Shown: positions 19,186-28,309, counted from the stretch's first letter. The stretch is 64,000 nucleotides of DNA from an uncultured Mucilaginibacter sp. (GCA_903891475.1 CAITEP010000004.1:1-64000), one strand, 5' to 3'. Translations and numbers: made by a program. The notes: generated by a model not told the origin, from the sequence alone.

Positions 19186-19609
19186 TGCTAACCAAGCCGT
19201 TTATAAATTCGCGTTGATAGTTGTTAATTTGCTTAGCCATTGCGGCATCCCTGCTTAGCAACCAGGTGGTAAACTCCTTTGCACAATTAATATGGTGACT
19301 AATGGTTACCTTTTTATTGCTCATAAAATCAATACCTCGGGTAATTTTTACCAACGCGTCAACGTCTATCTTATCAGCATCTACCAAATTTTCCAGCTTT
19401 AGGTAAAGTTTTTTCAGGATGGTGGCCGTAGTAATATTACCCGCGCCCTTCAGCATGGCCCATTGCCCTTTTTCTTTATGGGTGATGAAGGTGGCTTCCG
19501 TCCAGCCAACCATTTTACAGATTTCCTTTTGAGACTTATCCGTATTCAAATACATTTCGAGGGCAAGCTCCCGTTTAGTGTCGCGGTTTAGTTTTTCAGT
19601 TTTAGCCAT
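19178..19609 (-). CDS. Terminase small subunit-like protein
   Basis: Real start MAKTEKLNRDTKRELALEMYLNTDKSQKEICKMVGWTEATFITHKEKGQW (HTH); overlaps TerL; upstream track sequence is translated heptad repeat. Confidence 0.75.
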   Translation of the reverse strand: MAKTEKLNRDTKRELALEMYLNTDKSQKEICKMVGWTEATFITHKEKGQWAMLKGAGNITTATILKKLYLKLENLVDADKIDVDALVKITRGIDFMSNKKVTISHHINCAKEFTTWLLSRDAAMAKQINNYQREFINGLVSNG

Positions 19610-19616
19610 TTTTATT

Positions 19617-19817
19617 TGGGTTGAAGGTTGTGGGTTGTGCGTTGAAGGTTGTAAGTTGTGGGTTGTGCGTTGAAGGTGGTAAGTTGGGTGGTATGGTTGC
19701 TGCTTTTGAGTTTCAGGTTGTCCGTTTTGTTTATTACCTATTATAACCTTCAACCAAAGACCTACAACCTTCAACCCACAAACCTCCTACAACCCACAAC
19801 TCCCTTACAACCCTTCC
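19617..19817. repeat. Intergenic heptad inverted repeat, family A (longest copy)
   Basis: GTTGAAGGTTGTGGGTTGTGCGTTGAAGGTTGTAAGTTGTGGGTTGTGCGTTGAAGG ... CCTTCAACCAAAGACCTACAACCTTCAACCCACAAACC. Confidence 0.88.
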
Positions 19818-19987
19818 GATTCCGCTACAAAAATGTGCTAAATCTCTTATGAAAATAAATCATTATTTCATTAAGAAACTTAATTAAACAACACTAAAAC
19901 ATATTTCTGTTTTACACAGAATTTTGCGTTTTTTTTATGATTTTTTTCGTCGCACTTTTGAACCGTTGAAAATGATGGACGGGAGTT

Positions 19988-20096
19988 TTGGTTGAAGGTT
20001 GCAGGTTTTAGGTTGGATGAAATAAACTATCAACCCAAACCTTAAAACCAAAAAACCCCAAAACCTACAACCTTCAACCCACAACTTACAACCAAG
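19988..20096. repeat. Intergenic heptad inverted repeat, family A
   Basis: GGTTGAAGGTTGCAGGTTTTAGGTTGG ... CCAAAACCTACAACCTTCAACCCACAACTTACAACC. Confidence 0.88.
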
Positions 20097-20101
20097 AAAA
20101 G

Positions 20102-21118
20102 ATGGCCTTAAAAAAAAGCAGTAAACGATTTGTATTAAGCGATGAAACCCGCAACCTGTACGGTTTTGTAACCAAAACGGAAGGAATTGATTTGAAAGCT
20201 TTTCAGGATAACCCGGTGATGTTGTATAACCACGACTATAACAAATTGATTGGTCAGTGGATAGACTGCCGTATAGAAGGCCGCAAGCTTACCGCATCGC
20301 CGGCTTTTGATGAGGAGGATACATTGGCCATGCAAACTTATAACAAAGTGGAGCAAGGCATATTGAAAGGCGCGTCAATAGGTATATCGCCCACAAAATT
20401 CGATGATAAAAAAAGCGAAATGAGTGCCTGTGTTCTTTTAGAAGCAAGCCTGACACCGGTACCTAATAACCGAAACGCGCTGGCGGTATATAATACAAAG
20501 GGCGATAAGCTGAACGCGAGCGAAATAAACCAATACCTCCTTTCGGTGGAGCTAGATACCGAAACATTCATAAAAAAAACAAAAAGCATGAACGAAAAAA
20601 TTATTGTGGCTCTGATGGCCCTTTGTGCCCAAGTCGGACAGCCAATTAACCTGACGGCCGAAACTAGTGAAGATGAAGTTGAACAAGCAATTAAAAAAGC
20701 CGCTGAAAAAGTTGCTGAGCTTTTAAGTGCCAAAGCAAGTTTAACTGCGCAAATACAAACCCTGGAGGCCGAGAAAACCCTACAAACCGAAAACGAAATT
20801 GACCAAATTTTGGCCAATGCGGTAAACCAAAAAGTATTAAGTGCAGGAGATGTTGCTGCATGGAGGGCGTTTGGCATGGTAAATCTGGACGCGATGAAAA
20901 CCAGTTTAGCCAACCTGAAACCTGTGCAAGTAATAACCATGCCTAATAATCAAACCCATAATGGTAATACAGATGTTGCCCACTGGGGTTATGACGAATA
21001 TGCCCTAAATGCGCCAACCGAGCTGGAACAAATGCAAGTAACCAATCCACAAAAATTCCAAGCCCTACTAAGTGCCAAACAACAAAAAGCCAGGCAAGTG
21101 TATAGCATGGAAGGGTAA
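20102..21118 (+). CDS. Prohead protease (HK97/S78-like) with scaffold-like C-terminus
   Basis: LKAFQDNPVMLYNHDYNKLIGQW...GILKGASIGISP...LLEASLTPVPNNRNAL; coiled-coil C-terminal region. Confidence 0.82.
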   Translation: MALKKSSKRFVLSDETRNLYGFVTKTEGIDLKAFQDNPVMLYNHDYNKLIGQWIDCRIEGRKLTASPAFDEEDTLAMQTYNKVEQGILKGASIGISPTKFDDKKSEMSACVLLEASLTPVPNNRNALAVYNTKGDKLNASEINQYLLSVELDTETFIKKTKSMNEKIIVALMALCAQVGQPINLTAETSEDEVEQAIKKAAEKVAELLSAKASLTAQIQTLEAEKTLQTENEIDQILANAVNQKVLSAGDVAAWRAFGMVNLDAMKTSLANLKPVQVITMPNNQTHNGNTDVAHWGYDEYALNAPTELEQMQVTNPQKFQALLSAKQQKARQVYSMEG

Positions 21119-21120
21119 TT

Positions 21121-21300
21121 GGGTTGAATGTTCTATTTGTGTTATAGGTTGAATGTTAAAGGTTGTAGGAAATACATGCATTGCCTTATAACCCAAAAAG
21201 TAAAACCCATAAAACTCCTACGACATTCAACTTTCAACTCACAACCCACAACTCAAAACAGACAACACACAACCTTCAACTCACAACACACAACTTACAA
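21121..21300. repeat. Intergenic heptad inverted repeat, family A
   Basis: GGGTTGAATG...GGTTGAATGTTAAAGGTTGTAGG ... CCTACGACATTCAACTTTCAACTCACAACCCACAACTC...CAACCTTCAACTCACAACACACAAC. Confidence 0.85.
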
Positions 21301-21312
21301 TATAAAAAAGAG

Positions 21313-22422
21313 ATGAGAAAAAAAGAAATCAGCTATAGCAGCATCCTGTTTAACTTCATTGTAGGGGTTATTTTAGGATACCTTTTCAAAATAACTTCCG
21401 GAACCGACTTTAATCCATTATTTGGCGGCGTATGCTGGGAAGCATTGGCCATTGTAATTTCCTTGATTTCCAGAGTTACGGGTAAGCAAGCCATTGCCAG
21501 CAATGTATTGGCCGCGGGTTTGCTTAAAGAAATATGGATTTCGCGCCTGTTGGAAAAATATTACCCAATAGCTCCTTGGCTAACCCGTGGTCAGGATTTT
21601 ACCGGATTGGTTGAAAACAACACCATTCACCTGGGCGAAATTGGTGTAGACCCTACTGTGCTTATCAATAATACCACTTATCCTGTTCCATTTGCCGAGC
21701 GTGCCGATGTGCCTTTGGCTTTGAGCCTTGATTATTACGACACACAAGGTGTAGTAGTACGCAACGCCGAGCAAATGCAATTGGCCTATAACAAGCTCGA
21801 CACGGTAATACGCCAACATGGCCACGCACTTGCCAAGGCCCAATCTGCCAAGGCCGCGTGGAACTTTGCGCCGGCTGCTAACAGTACCTTTACTCCGGTT
21901 TTTACCACTAAAGGTTATCCTAAAACCAGTTATGCGGCTGGCGCGCGTTTACCGTTTAGTTTGGATAGGATTATTGCAGCCGAACAAGCGTTTGACGCGT
22001 TAGATATTCCAGCTGGCAACCGTGTATTGGTATTATGTACCCAACACAAACAAGATTTATTGGCGCAAGACGTAAACCTATTTAAAGGCTTTACCGATTA
22101 TAAAAACGGCATGGTTGGTCAGCTTTATGGCTTTGATATTTATACTACCAGCCAGTGCCCAACTTATAACAACACCACATTAGCCAAAAACGCGTATGGT
22201 GCTACACCTGCCAGTACCGATGCCATTTGCTCGTTCTTTTTTGTAGCCGATGAGGTAATGTATGCCAGAGGAACCATGGATATGTTTAGCCGCTTGCGCG
22301 ACCCGGAAGCCAAAGGCGATATAGTAAACTTCCAGCAACGTTTTGTTGCTCTTAGCATCCGAAACAAATACCAGGGAGCCATCGTCGACGCCATTACAGC
22401 CGCCGCCATCACCAATCCATAA
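21313..22422 (+). CDS. Putative major capsid protein
   Basis: Directly after protease; long soluble protein (TPVFTTKGYPKTSYAAGARLPFSLDRIIAAEQAFDALDIPAGNRVLVLCTQH); start moved to MRKKEISY since the track N-terminus translates the repeat. Confidence 0.75.
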   Translation: MRKKEISYSSILFNFIVGVILGYLFKITSGTDFNPLFGGVCWEALAIVISLISRVTGKQAIASNVLAAGLLKEIWISRLLEKYYPIAPWLTRGQDFTGLVENNTIHLGEIGVDPTVLINNTTYPVPFAERADVPLALSLDYYDTQGVVVRNAEQMQLAYNKLDTVIRQHGHALAKAQSAKAAWNFAPAANSTFTPVFTTKGYPKTSYAAGARLPFSLDRIIAAEQAFDALDIPAGNRVLVLCTQHKQDLLAQDVNLFKGFTDYKNGMVGQLYGFDIYTTSQCPTYNNTTLAKNAYGATPASTDAICSFFFVADEVMYARGTMDMFSRLRDPEAKGDIVNFQQRFVALSIRNKYQGAIVDAITAAAITNP

Positions 22423-22481
22423 TAGTAAAGGGAACCCGGAGCCAGCAGTATGATATAAGCGGCTCCGCCCTTTAAAAACAG

Positions 22482-22672
22482 TATCAAGTATTTAGTATCA
22501 AGTAGCTAGATACTTTGTAATTGGATTTAAATAAAAATCTTATTAAAAAAAGTATTTAGTATTTAGAAACAAGTAGCTAGACAAAAAAGTGAAGCTTGAA
22601 ATGTTACCTTCTACCTGATTCTTATACTAGTTACTTAATACTATCTACTTGATACTAAATACTAGCTACTAA
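22482..22672. repeat. Intergenic heptad inverted repeat, family B
   Basis: AGTATCAAGTATTTAGTATCAAGTAGCTAGATAC ... TACTAGTTACTTAATACTATCTACTTGATACTAAATACTAGCTACT. Confidence 0.88.
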
Positions 22673-22673
22673 A

Positions 22674-23240
22674 ATGAAAGTAACCACCGAAGAAATAAAA
22701 GCCATAGCTACCAAATACGATATCGAGCCTGCCGCTTTGATGGCGGTTGTGGAGGTAGAAAGCTCGGGTGTAGGCTTTAATCCGCCAACAGGCAAAATTA
22801 TCATCCGCTTTGAGCCATCTTGGTTTAAGCGCTTGAGCAAGCAGGCGAACGCTACCATAACCGAGGCATGGAATACCACGCCTTTCGAAAATCAAGCGGC
22901 TCAATGGATAAAATTTAATAATGCATTTAGTGTAGACCAAAACGCCGCGTTGCAAAGCACCAGTATTGGCATGATGCAGGTAATGGGCTTCCATTACCGG
23001 GAGCTTGGTTTTGATAGCGTTGGCGCATTTTGGGATTATGGAAAAGCAAGCGAAGCAAACCAATTAGAGCTGGGCATGCGATTTATTAAAAGTGTGCCGG
23101 CATTATACACCGCCATGAAGGATAAAAATTGGCCTGTTTTCGCTTATCACTACAATGGTGCTTTATACCGAGAAAACAACTACGACACCCGATTATTAAC
23201 TGCCTACAACAAACATAAGCAAAATGAAATTTTTGAATAA
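22674..23240 (+). CDS. Endolysin, N-acetylmuramidase (DUF3380-like)
   Basis: DIEPAALMAVVEVESSGVGF, IIRFEPSWFKRL, STSIGMMQVMGFHYRELGF, VFAYHYNG. Confidence 0.85.
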   Translation: MKVTTEEIKAIATKYDIEPAALMAVVEVESSGVGFNPPTGKIIIRFEPSWFKRLSKQANATITEAWNTTPFENQAAQWIKFNNAFSVDQNAALQSTSIGMMQVMGFHYRELGFDSVGAFWDYGKASEANQLELGMRFIKSVPALYTAMKDKNWPVFAYHYNGALYRENNYDTRLLTAYNKHKQNEIFE

Positions 23241-24036
23241 CTATTGGGCCGAAACAGCCACATCTGTCAAAAAGATAGCGCTTGCCCTGCGAACTTTTGT
23301 GGGTACCATTACGGCAAGTGCCTATGTGCAAGGTAATGTGCAATTGGCCTTTTATATATTGCTGGTGGGTGCGATTATTGACTTTTTATTGAATTTTTTA
23401 CCACCCGACAAGCCCGGCAATTCTGGCACGCCTTCGATTCCACAAATAAACCTTGGGACGGCAGTAATATTCATTTTGGCCTTATTTATTACCAGTTGCA
23501 GCATTATAAAGCCGCAGGTAAATACCATACAGAAAGATAGCACCTACACCACCTTTAAACCAATTGATTTGAAAGTGAAAGGCGCAAAGGTAAATGCGGG
23601 TATTAATTTGGATAGCCTTTACCGAGCATCGCTATTTGTGCGCGATCAGCAAAAGGACGATAGCATCTTAAAGCTTACGCTGATGGTGAAATATAAAACA
23701 GATTCAATTGCTGCCATTAAAGCCAACAAACCAATTCCGACAAGGCCAGTAATTAACTATGGACAACCAACCAAAATATACGTAACCGACCCGCAAACCA
23801 AAGCTCAATTAAGTTATTGGATTGACCAATACGGCAAGCTGCAATTAGGTTGCGAGGCGAAAGACCAAACCGTACAAACCCTACAGGCTACCATTACCAA
23901 TTTAAAAAGTAAGGAAACCATCACTACCGTAGTAGCCTTTAAAACACCCGGATGGAATTGGATAGCTATTGGCTGTCTCTCAGCCCTGGTTTTGGCATGT
24001 GCTTTTTTTTTAACGGTCAAATCAATAATTCATTAA
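23224..24036 (+). CDS. Holin-like plus spanin/lipoprotein-like composite membrane protein
   Basis: N-terminal hydrophobic holin-like segments, central TM with lipobox-like LFITSC, periplasmic-like region, C-terminal TM WNWIAIGCLSALVLACAFFLTV; overlaps endolysin 3' end. Confidence 0.5.
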   Translation: MKFLNNYWAETATSVKKIALALRTFVGTITASAYVQGNVQLAFYILLVGAIIDFLLNFLPPDKPGNSGTPSIPQINLGTAVIFILALFITSCSIIKPQVNTIQKDSTYTTFKPIDLKVKGAKVNAGINLDSLYRASLFVRDQQKDDSILKLTLMVKYKTDSIAAIKANKPIPTRPVINYGQPTKIYVTDPQTKAQLSYWIDQYGKLQLGCEAKDQTVQTLQATITNLKSKETITTVVAFKTPGWNWIAIGCLSALVLACAFFLTVKSIIH

Positions 24037-24067
24037 ATCAATACGTCAATAAATCAACTAATAAAAC

Positions 24068-25309
24068 ATGGCACCAAGACCAAACGTCACTATAAACAAA
24101 ACAAACGGCAATTTGGGCCGAAGGGCACCCAGTACCGATAATGTATTCGGGCTCATCATATCGGCACCGGCTATTGCAGGGGGCATGCAAAATGGGGTGG
24201 TATATGCAATGGCGAGCATTAACGATGCTATTGCAATAGGTATTACAGCCGCATACGATGCCACTAACACCATATTGGTTTACCACCATATTTACAGGTT
24301 CTTTTTACGCAACCCGAGTGCAACCCTTTACTTTATGAGCGCGCCACAAACCGCGGCATTAGCTGATATGACGCTTTCAACAGGCAACTATGCACCAGTA
24401 TTGTTAAAATCGCAAAATGGAAATATAAAATATGTAGGTGTTGCGCGTAACCCTGCTGCCGGCTATACACCAACTTTAACTGCAGGGCTTGATGGAGATG
24501 TACTCACGGCTGTAAACAATGCCCAAGCATTATACACGGCTGAATTTTCGAAATACCGCTATGCGGGCTTCCTAATTGAGGGCCGTAGCTTTAACGGAAC
24601 AGCGGCGGCGGCAACCAACCTACGCGGCTTAAACTGCCCCAATGTTAGCGTAACCATTGCTGCCGATAACGCCATCAGCACCTCAAAAACACAATATGCA
24701 GGCTATGCCGCTGTGGGTGATGTGCTGGGTATTTTAAGTTTGGCAAAGGTGAGTCAGGATTTAGGCGAGCTTACACCATCATTCAATTTGCAAAACCTTG
24801 GTTTGGGTTTATTTGCCACAGCAGGCTTAAGCTCCGGCCTACCCATGAGCAGCTATGCAGATGCCGACCTTGATACGCTAAACACCAGCGGATACATCTT
24901 CCCGGATGTTACAGCGGGGGTAAGTGGTTATTACCTGAGCGATAGTCATACTTGTTCATCAATTACCAGTAATGACTTTGCCTATATTGAAAACAACCGT
25001 ACCATTGAAAAGGCGATATTTTTAGCCAGACAAGCAATTTTACCACTCGTAAAAAGCAGGATAAAGGTTGACCCCATTACCGGATTGCTATTGCCACAAC
25101 AAGCCAAAGCCATTGAAACCTTGGGTGAAAGAAGTTTAGCGGGTATGTACAAAGATGGCGACATCAGCGGAGGCATTGATTGTTTTGTTGACAGAAATCA
25201 AAATATCCTTTCAACATCACAATTACTGATACAATTAACATTTGTGCCGGTAGCCATTGGCAGGGCAATCACTTTGAGCTTAGGCTTTACAAATTCTTAT
25301 AGAAAGTAG
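24068..25309 (+). CDS. Contractile tail sheath protein
   Basis: Position before tube; sheath-like C-terminus DGDISGGIDCFVDRNQNILSTSQLLIQLTFVPVAIGRAITLSLGFTN. Confidence 0.75.
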   Translation: MAPRPNVTINKTNGNLGRRAPSTDNVFGLIISAPAIAGGMQNGVVYAMASINDAIAIGITAAYDATNTILVYHHIYRFFLRNPSATLYFMSAPQTAALADMTLSTGNYAPVLLKSQNGNIKYVGVARNPAAGYTPTLTAGLDGDVLTAVNNAQALYTAEFSKYRYAGFLIEGRSFNGTAAAATNLRGLNCPNVSVTIAADNAISTSKTQYAGYAAVGDVLGILSLAKVSQDLGELTPSFNLQNLGLGLFATAGLSSGLPMSSYADADLDTLNTSGYIFPDVTAGVSGYYLSDSHTCSSITSNDFAYIENNRTIEKAIFLARQAILPLVKSRIKVDPITGLLLPQQAKAIETLGERSLAGMYKDGDISGGIDCFVDRNQNILSTSQLLIQLTFVPVAIGRAITLSLGFTNSYRK

Positions 25310-25310
25310 G

Positions 25311-25425
25311 TTGTAGGTGAGTTGAAGGTTGTAGGTTGAAAGTTGAAGGGAACCCCCCACAACCCACAACCCACAACCCACAACGTGAAACCCACATGCA
25401 ACATACAACCCACAACATTCAACAC
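25311..25425. repeat. Intergenic heptad inverted repeat, family A
   Basis: GTTGTAGGTGAGTTGAAGGTTGTAGGTTGAAAGTTGAAGGG ... CCCCACAACCCACAACCCACAACCCACAACGTG...CAACATACAACCCACAACATTCAAC. Confidence 0.88.
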
Positions 25426-25432
25426 TAAAAAA

Positions 25433-25861
25433 ATGGCAGATATAGCAATAAACGGGCTCTTGTACTCATGGGCCGATGTAAGAATTAACCTTTTAGGCCG
25501 CGACATTGTAGGCATTTTAGCCGTGGACTACGAAGACGGACAAACAACTAAGGCGGTTTACGGCCACGGAAAAAAACGTATAGGCAGGGTAAGCGGCATG
25601 TATACTGCCAGCGCTACGCTCACTTTAGAAATGGGTGAAGTGGAAGCCTTGAATTTGAGCTTACCAACGGGGACAAGCATGTATGATATCGCCCCGTTTG
25701 ATGTAACCATTTCATACGTTAACAGCGAGCAAATATTGGTAACCCATGTATTGCATCAATGCATTTTCACCAAACAAAACCGAACATCAAAAGCGGGAGA
25801 GGTAAAAGAAATTGAAGTTAAACTACCGCTGGATGTAGCCGATATTGATTGGCAGGCGTAA
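25433..25861 (+). CDS. Tail tube protein
   Basis: MADIAINGLLYSWADVRINLLGRDIVGILAVDYEDGQTTKAVYGHGKKRIGR; between sheath and chaperone; start corrected downstream of repeat. Confidence 0.72.
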   Translation: MADIAINGLLYSWADVRINLLGRDIVGILAVDYEDGQTTKAVYGHGKKRIGRVSGMYTASATLTLEMGEVEALNLSLPTGTSMYDIAPFDVTISYVNSEQILVTHVLHQCIFTKQNRTSKAGEVKEIEVKLPLDVADIDWQA

Positions 25862-25865
25862 GAGA

Positions 25866-25970
25866 GTAGCAAGTATTTAGTATCAAGACAATAGTATTTT
25901 GTAGCTCCTATGTTAGGGGCCAACCTAAAGACCTCCTCTTGATACTTTATACTAGTTACTAGCTACTAAA
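25866..25970. repeat. Intergenic heptad inverted repeat, family B
   Basis: GTAGCAAGTATTTAGTATCAAGAC ... CTTGATACTTTATACTAGTTACTAGCTACTAAA. Confidence 0.8.
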
Positions 25971-26014
25971 ATATCATTTAAACACTTATTAAACTACGAA
26001 TAAACCCCATTCAA

Positions 26015-26422
26015 ATGTCAAAAAAAGAAACTAAACTAACTGAAGAGCTTGAAGAAGTAACCTATTCAGATTCAGAATTTGAGCAAAAAACGGAGGTTCC
26101 TCAATTATTGCATGCTGGGGTATCTCAAGACCAATTGGACCTCTGGAAAGAAAAATACAAAGAGGTGCACATTGTCACTGTTAAGTTGAATGAACATGAA
26201 AGTTTAACAGGCTATTTTAAAAAATCCGACCGCAACATAATGGCCAACTGCATTAACCTGGCGCAAGACAAGAAAAACTATGAGGCAAGAGAGTTTTTGT
26301 TGAATAACACTTTTATTGGGGGCGACAAAACCATTACCACCAATTTTGACGCTGCTGTAAGTGTCGCAACAAAACTTTGGGGCAACATAAATTTTTTGAC
26401 GGCGGAGGCAACAATATATTAG
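26015..26422 (+). CDS. Tail assembly chaperone, zero-frame product (G-like)
   Basis: Lies after tail tube; ends in overlap with a -1 frame ORF containing a canonical slippery sequence. Confidence 0.72.
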   Translation: MSKKETKLTEELEEVTYSDSEFEQKTEVPQLLHAGVSQDQLDLWKEKYKEVHIVTVKLNEHESLTGYFKKSDRNIMANCINLAQDKKNYEAREFLLNNTFIGGDKTITTNFDAAVSVATKLWGNINFLTAEATIY

Positions 26423-26637
26423 GTGCTCCCTTCCTTTCCATTTCCGACCCGATAACCAGGTTGGAAGGAAGAGATATCCTCCGCAAGGCAAACGCGCTGC
26501 TTAGATATCATTTTAAAATCGATCCTGAGCAACTAACGGATGAGCAATTTTCAGAACGATGGCAAGAACTAAAATGGGTACTTGAATTTGAGAACCAACG
26601 ATACAGTGATGAAGGTAGTGGTGGATGCAGGTTATAG
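26377..26637 (+). CDS. Tail assembly chaperone extension (T-like), expressed by -1 frameshift from 26015
   Basis: -1 frame relative to 26015; slippery A AAT TTT (26389-26395) and T TTT TTG (26392-26398); predicted fusion ..WGNINFL-DGGGNNILGAPFLS.. of 207 aa. Confidence 0.72.
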   Translation: MGQHKFFDGGGNNILGAPFLSISDPITRLEGRDILRKANALLRYHFKIDPEQLTDEQFSERWQELKWVLEFENQRYSDEGSGGCRL

Positions 26638-26770
26638 TTGAAGGTTGTAGGTTGTGTGTTGTAAGTGAATTTTAGGTTGAATACTGATATCGACGGAAAT
26701 GAATGAATAACAAGGCATAAAATACAAGTCACAGCACTGAGCCCACAACCTTCAACCCACAACATACAAC
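26633..26770. repeat. Intergenic heptad inverted repeat, family A
   Basis: GTTGAAGGTTGTAGGTTGTGTGTTGTAAG ... CCCACAACCTTCAACCCACAACATACAAC. Confidence 0.88.
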
Positions 26771-26777
26771 TAAAAGA

Positions 26778-27455
26778 ATGGCAGATTTTAACATACCACA
26801 ATTATATAAGCAAGTTTTTGGTGTTTCGGCAATAACATTTAATATCCCTGATCAATCGGCAGTTTTGGGCAATGTATCTAATAGTAGGGCAGCATATAAT
26901 GGTATAGAATTGGTTAAGAATAATCAAACGCCTATCACTAATTATCAAAATTTAGACACCATTGGTAATAGTAATACAAAGCCAGTTAACAGCATTTTGG
27001 GAACACCAATTTATGAGCAAATAACGCTAACAATACCTGCAGTACAAAGCTCCGGAGGGCAAGTAACAAGTCCACAATTCAGCTATATTTTCCCCGATTG
27101 GCCTTTGTTTGATATAGCTCCCTCATGGACTATTAAAAAGGAGAATATACTTGGTGGAAACGGTACAGTAAAGGAGTATATACAGCAGGATGATTTCGAG
27201 ATAAAAATAAGAGGCTTTTTGATTAATTATAGCTCGCAAGATTATCCGGAACAATTAGTTACTGATTTTTGGAGAGCTATTAACTGTCAAAAATCAATCG
27301 GCATTAGCTCCAAGGTTTTTAACATCTTACAAATAAAAAACATCATAGTAAAAAGTGCACAGTTGCCAAGTTTAGAGGGTTATATGAATATTCAACCATT
27401 TGAAATTGATTGTATAAGTGATGAGGCTATTGAACTATTGATAAAAAAAGTATAA
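26778..27455 (+). CDS. Phage tail-associated protein (DUF6046-like), tentative
   Basis: Between chaperone and LysM-like gene; YIFPDWPLFDIAPSW...IKIRGFLINYSSQDYPEQLVTDFW. Confidence 0.5.
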   Translation: MADFNIPQLYKQVFGVSAITFNIPDQSAVLGNVSNSRAAYNGIELVKNNQTPITNYQNLDTIGNSNTKPVNSILGTPIYEQITLTIPAVQSSGGQVTSPQFSYIFPDWPLFDIAPSWTIKKENILGGNGTVKEYIQQDDFEIKIRGFLINYSSQDYPEQLVTDFWRAINCQKSIGISSKVFNILQIKNIIVKSAQLPSLEGYMNIQPFEIDCISDEAIELLIKKV

Positions 27456-27478
27456 TCCGGCAACCATTAGATAAATTT

Positions 27479-27790
27479 ATGAGGACTATTCAAGTAACCG
27501 ATCGTCAAACAATCATGGATATAGCCATACAATATTACGGTAGTGCCGCCTCGGTAGTTGATTTATGCATTGATAACAATCTTGAACTTGATGCCAATAT
27601 TAGCAACGGAGATCAATTGCTGATCAAGGATTTATATCCGGATAGTGCAAATGCCGATGCGGCTGATTATTTATTGGGAAATAGCATTAACGTAATCAGT
27701 TTGGCCGAATTTATTCCTACCAATGTTTTAGGCGACAACCAAGGAGATATACTAGCAATAAACAGTACAGATTTTTTAGGAACAGATTAA
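27479..27790 (+). CDS. LysM-like tail protein
   Basis: VTDRQTIMDIAIQYYGSAASVVDLCIDNNLELDANISNGDQLLI resembles LysM/gpX pattern. Confidence 0.6.
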   Translation: MRTIQVTDRQTIMDIAIQYYGSAASVVDLCIDNNLELDANISNGDQLLIKDLYPDSANADAADYLLGNSINVISLAEFIPTNVLGDNQGDILAINSTDFLGTD

Positions 27791-27866
27791 TGTGGGTTGA
27801 ATCACGATAGTTATCGGGATGAAGGAAAAACAACCTGCAACATACAAGCCACAACATATAACTATA
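27791..27866. repeat. Degenerate family A heptad repeat
   Basis: GTGGGTTGAATC ... CAACCTGCAACATACAAGCCACAACATATAAC. Confidence 0.6.
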
Positions 27867-27868
27867 AT

Positions 27869-28309
27869 ATGAGCATCATACAAATTAGCAATTTGCCTCC
27901 TGCTACTTCGGTAAACAGTACCGATATAATTCCATTATCGCAAGGAAACGGGCCTAATCAGGTTACGGGGCTTAGCATGACAGTTTTAAAATCATGGGTA
28001 TTAAATTTTGTTAACACATTAATTGCCGGCATTACCCAAGGGCCAACCGGCCCTGCAGGTGCAACGGGAGCACAAGGTTTGCAGGGGCAGCCAGGCCCGC
28101 AAGGTATACAAGGTCCGCTTGGCCCCCAAGGTCCTGTGGGGGCACAAGGGTTACAAGGATTAACAGGAGCAACCGGTCCCGCAGGGCCATTAGGCCCTCA
28201 GGGACCTGTAGGCCCAAGCGGGCCAGTTGGTCCTGCAGGTCCAATCGGACCCCAAGGACCAACCGGGGTTTATAAATTATCAGCTAACTTAATACAAATA
28301 TCATTATGA
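27869..28309 (+). CDS. Collagen-like tail fibre protein
   Basis: 25 contiguous Gly-X-Y triplets at 28040-28264; internal ATG start avoids translated repeat. Confidence 0.78.
   Translation: MSIIQISNLPPATSVNSTDIIPLSQGNGPNQVTGLSMTVLKSWVLNFVNTLIAGITQGPTGPAGATGAQGLQGQPGPQGIQGPLGPQGPVGAQGLQGLTGATGPAGPLGPQGPVGPSGPVGPAGPIGPQGPTGVYKLSANLIQISL

Noticed and set aside
19617-20096. Possible CRISPR array from the regular repeats
   Set aside because: Units are 7 bp, degenerate and contiguous with no unique spacers; no cas genes in the window.
20338-20940. Minus-strand 200-aa ORF opposite the prohead protease
   Set aside because: Fully antisense to a well-supported CDS; Ser/Ala/Cys-rich shadow ORF.
28032-28262. 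Minus-strand 76-aa ORF over the collagen-like region
   Set aside because: Antisense reading of GXY repeat DNA; composition artefact.
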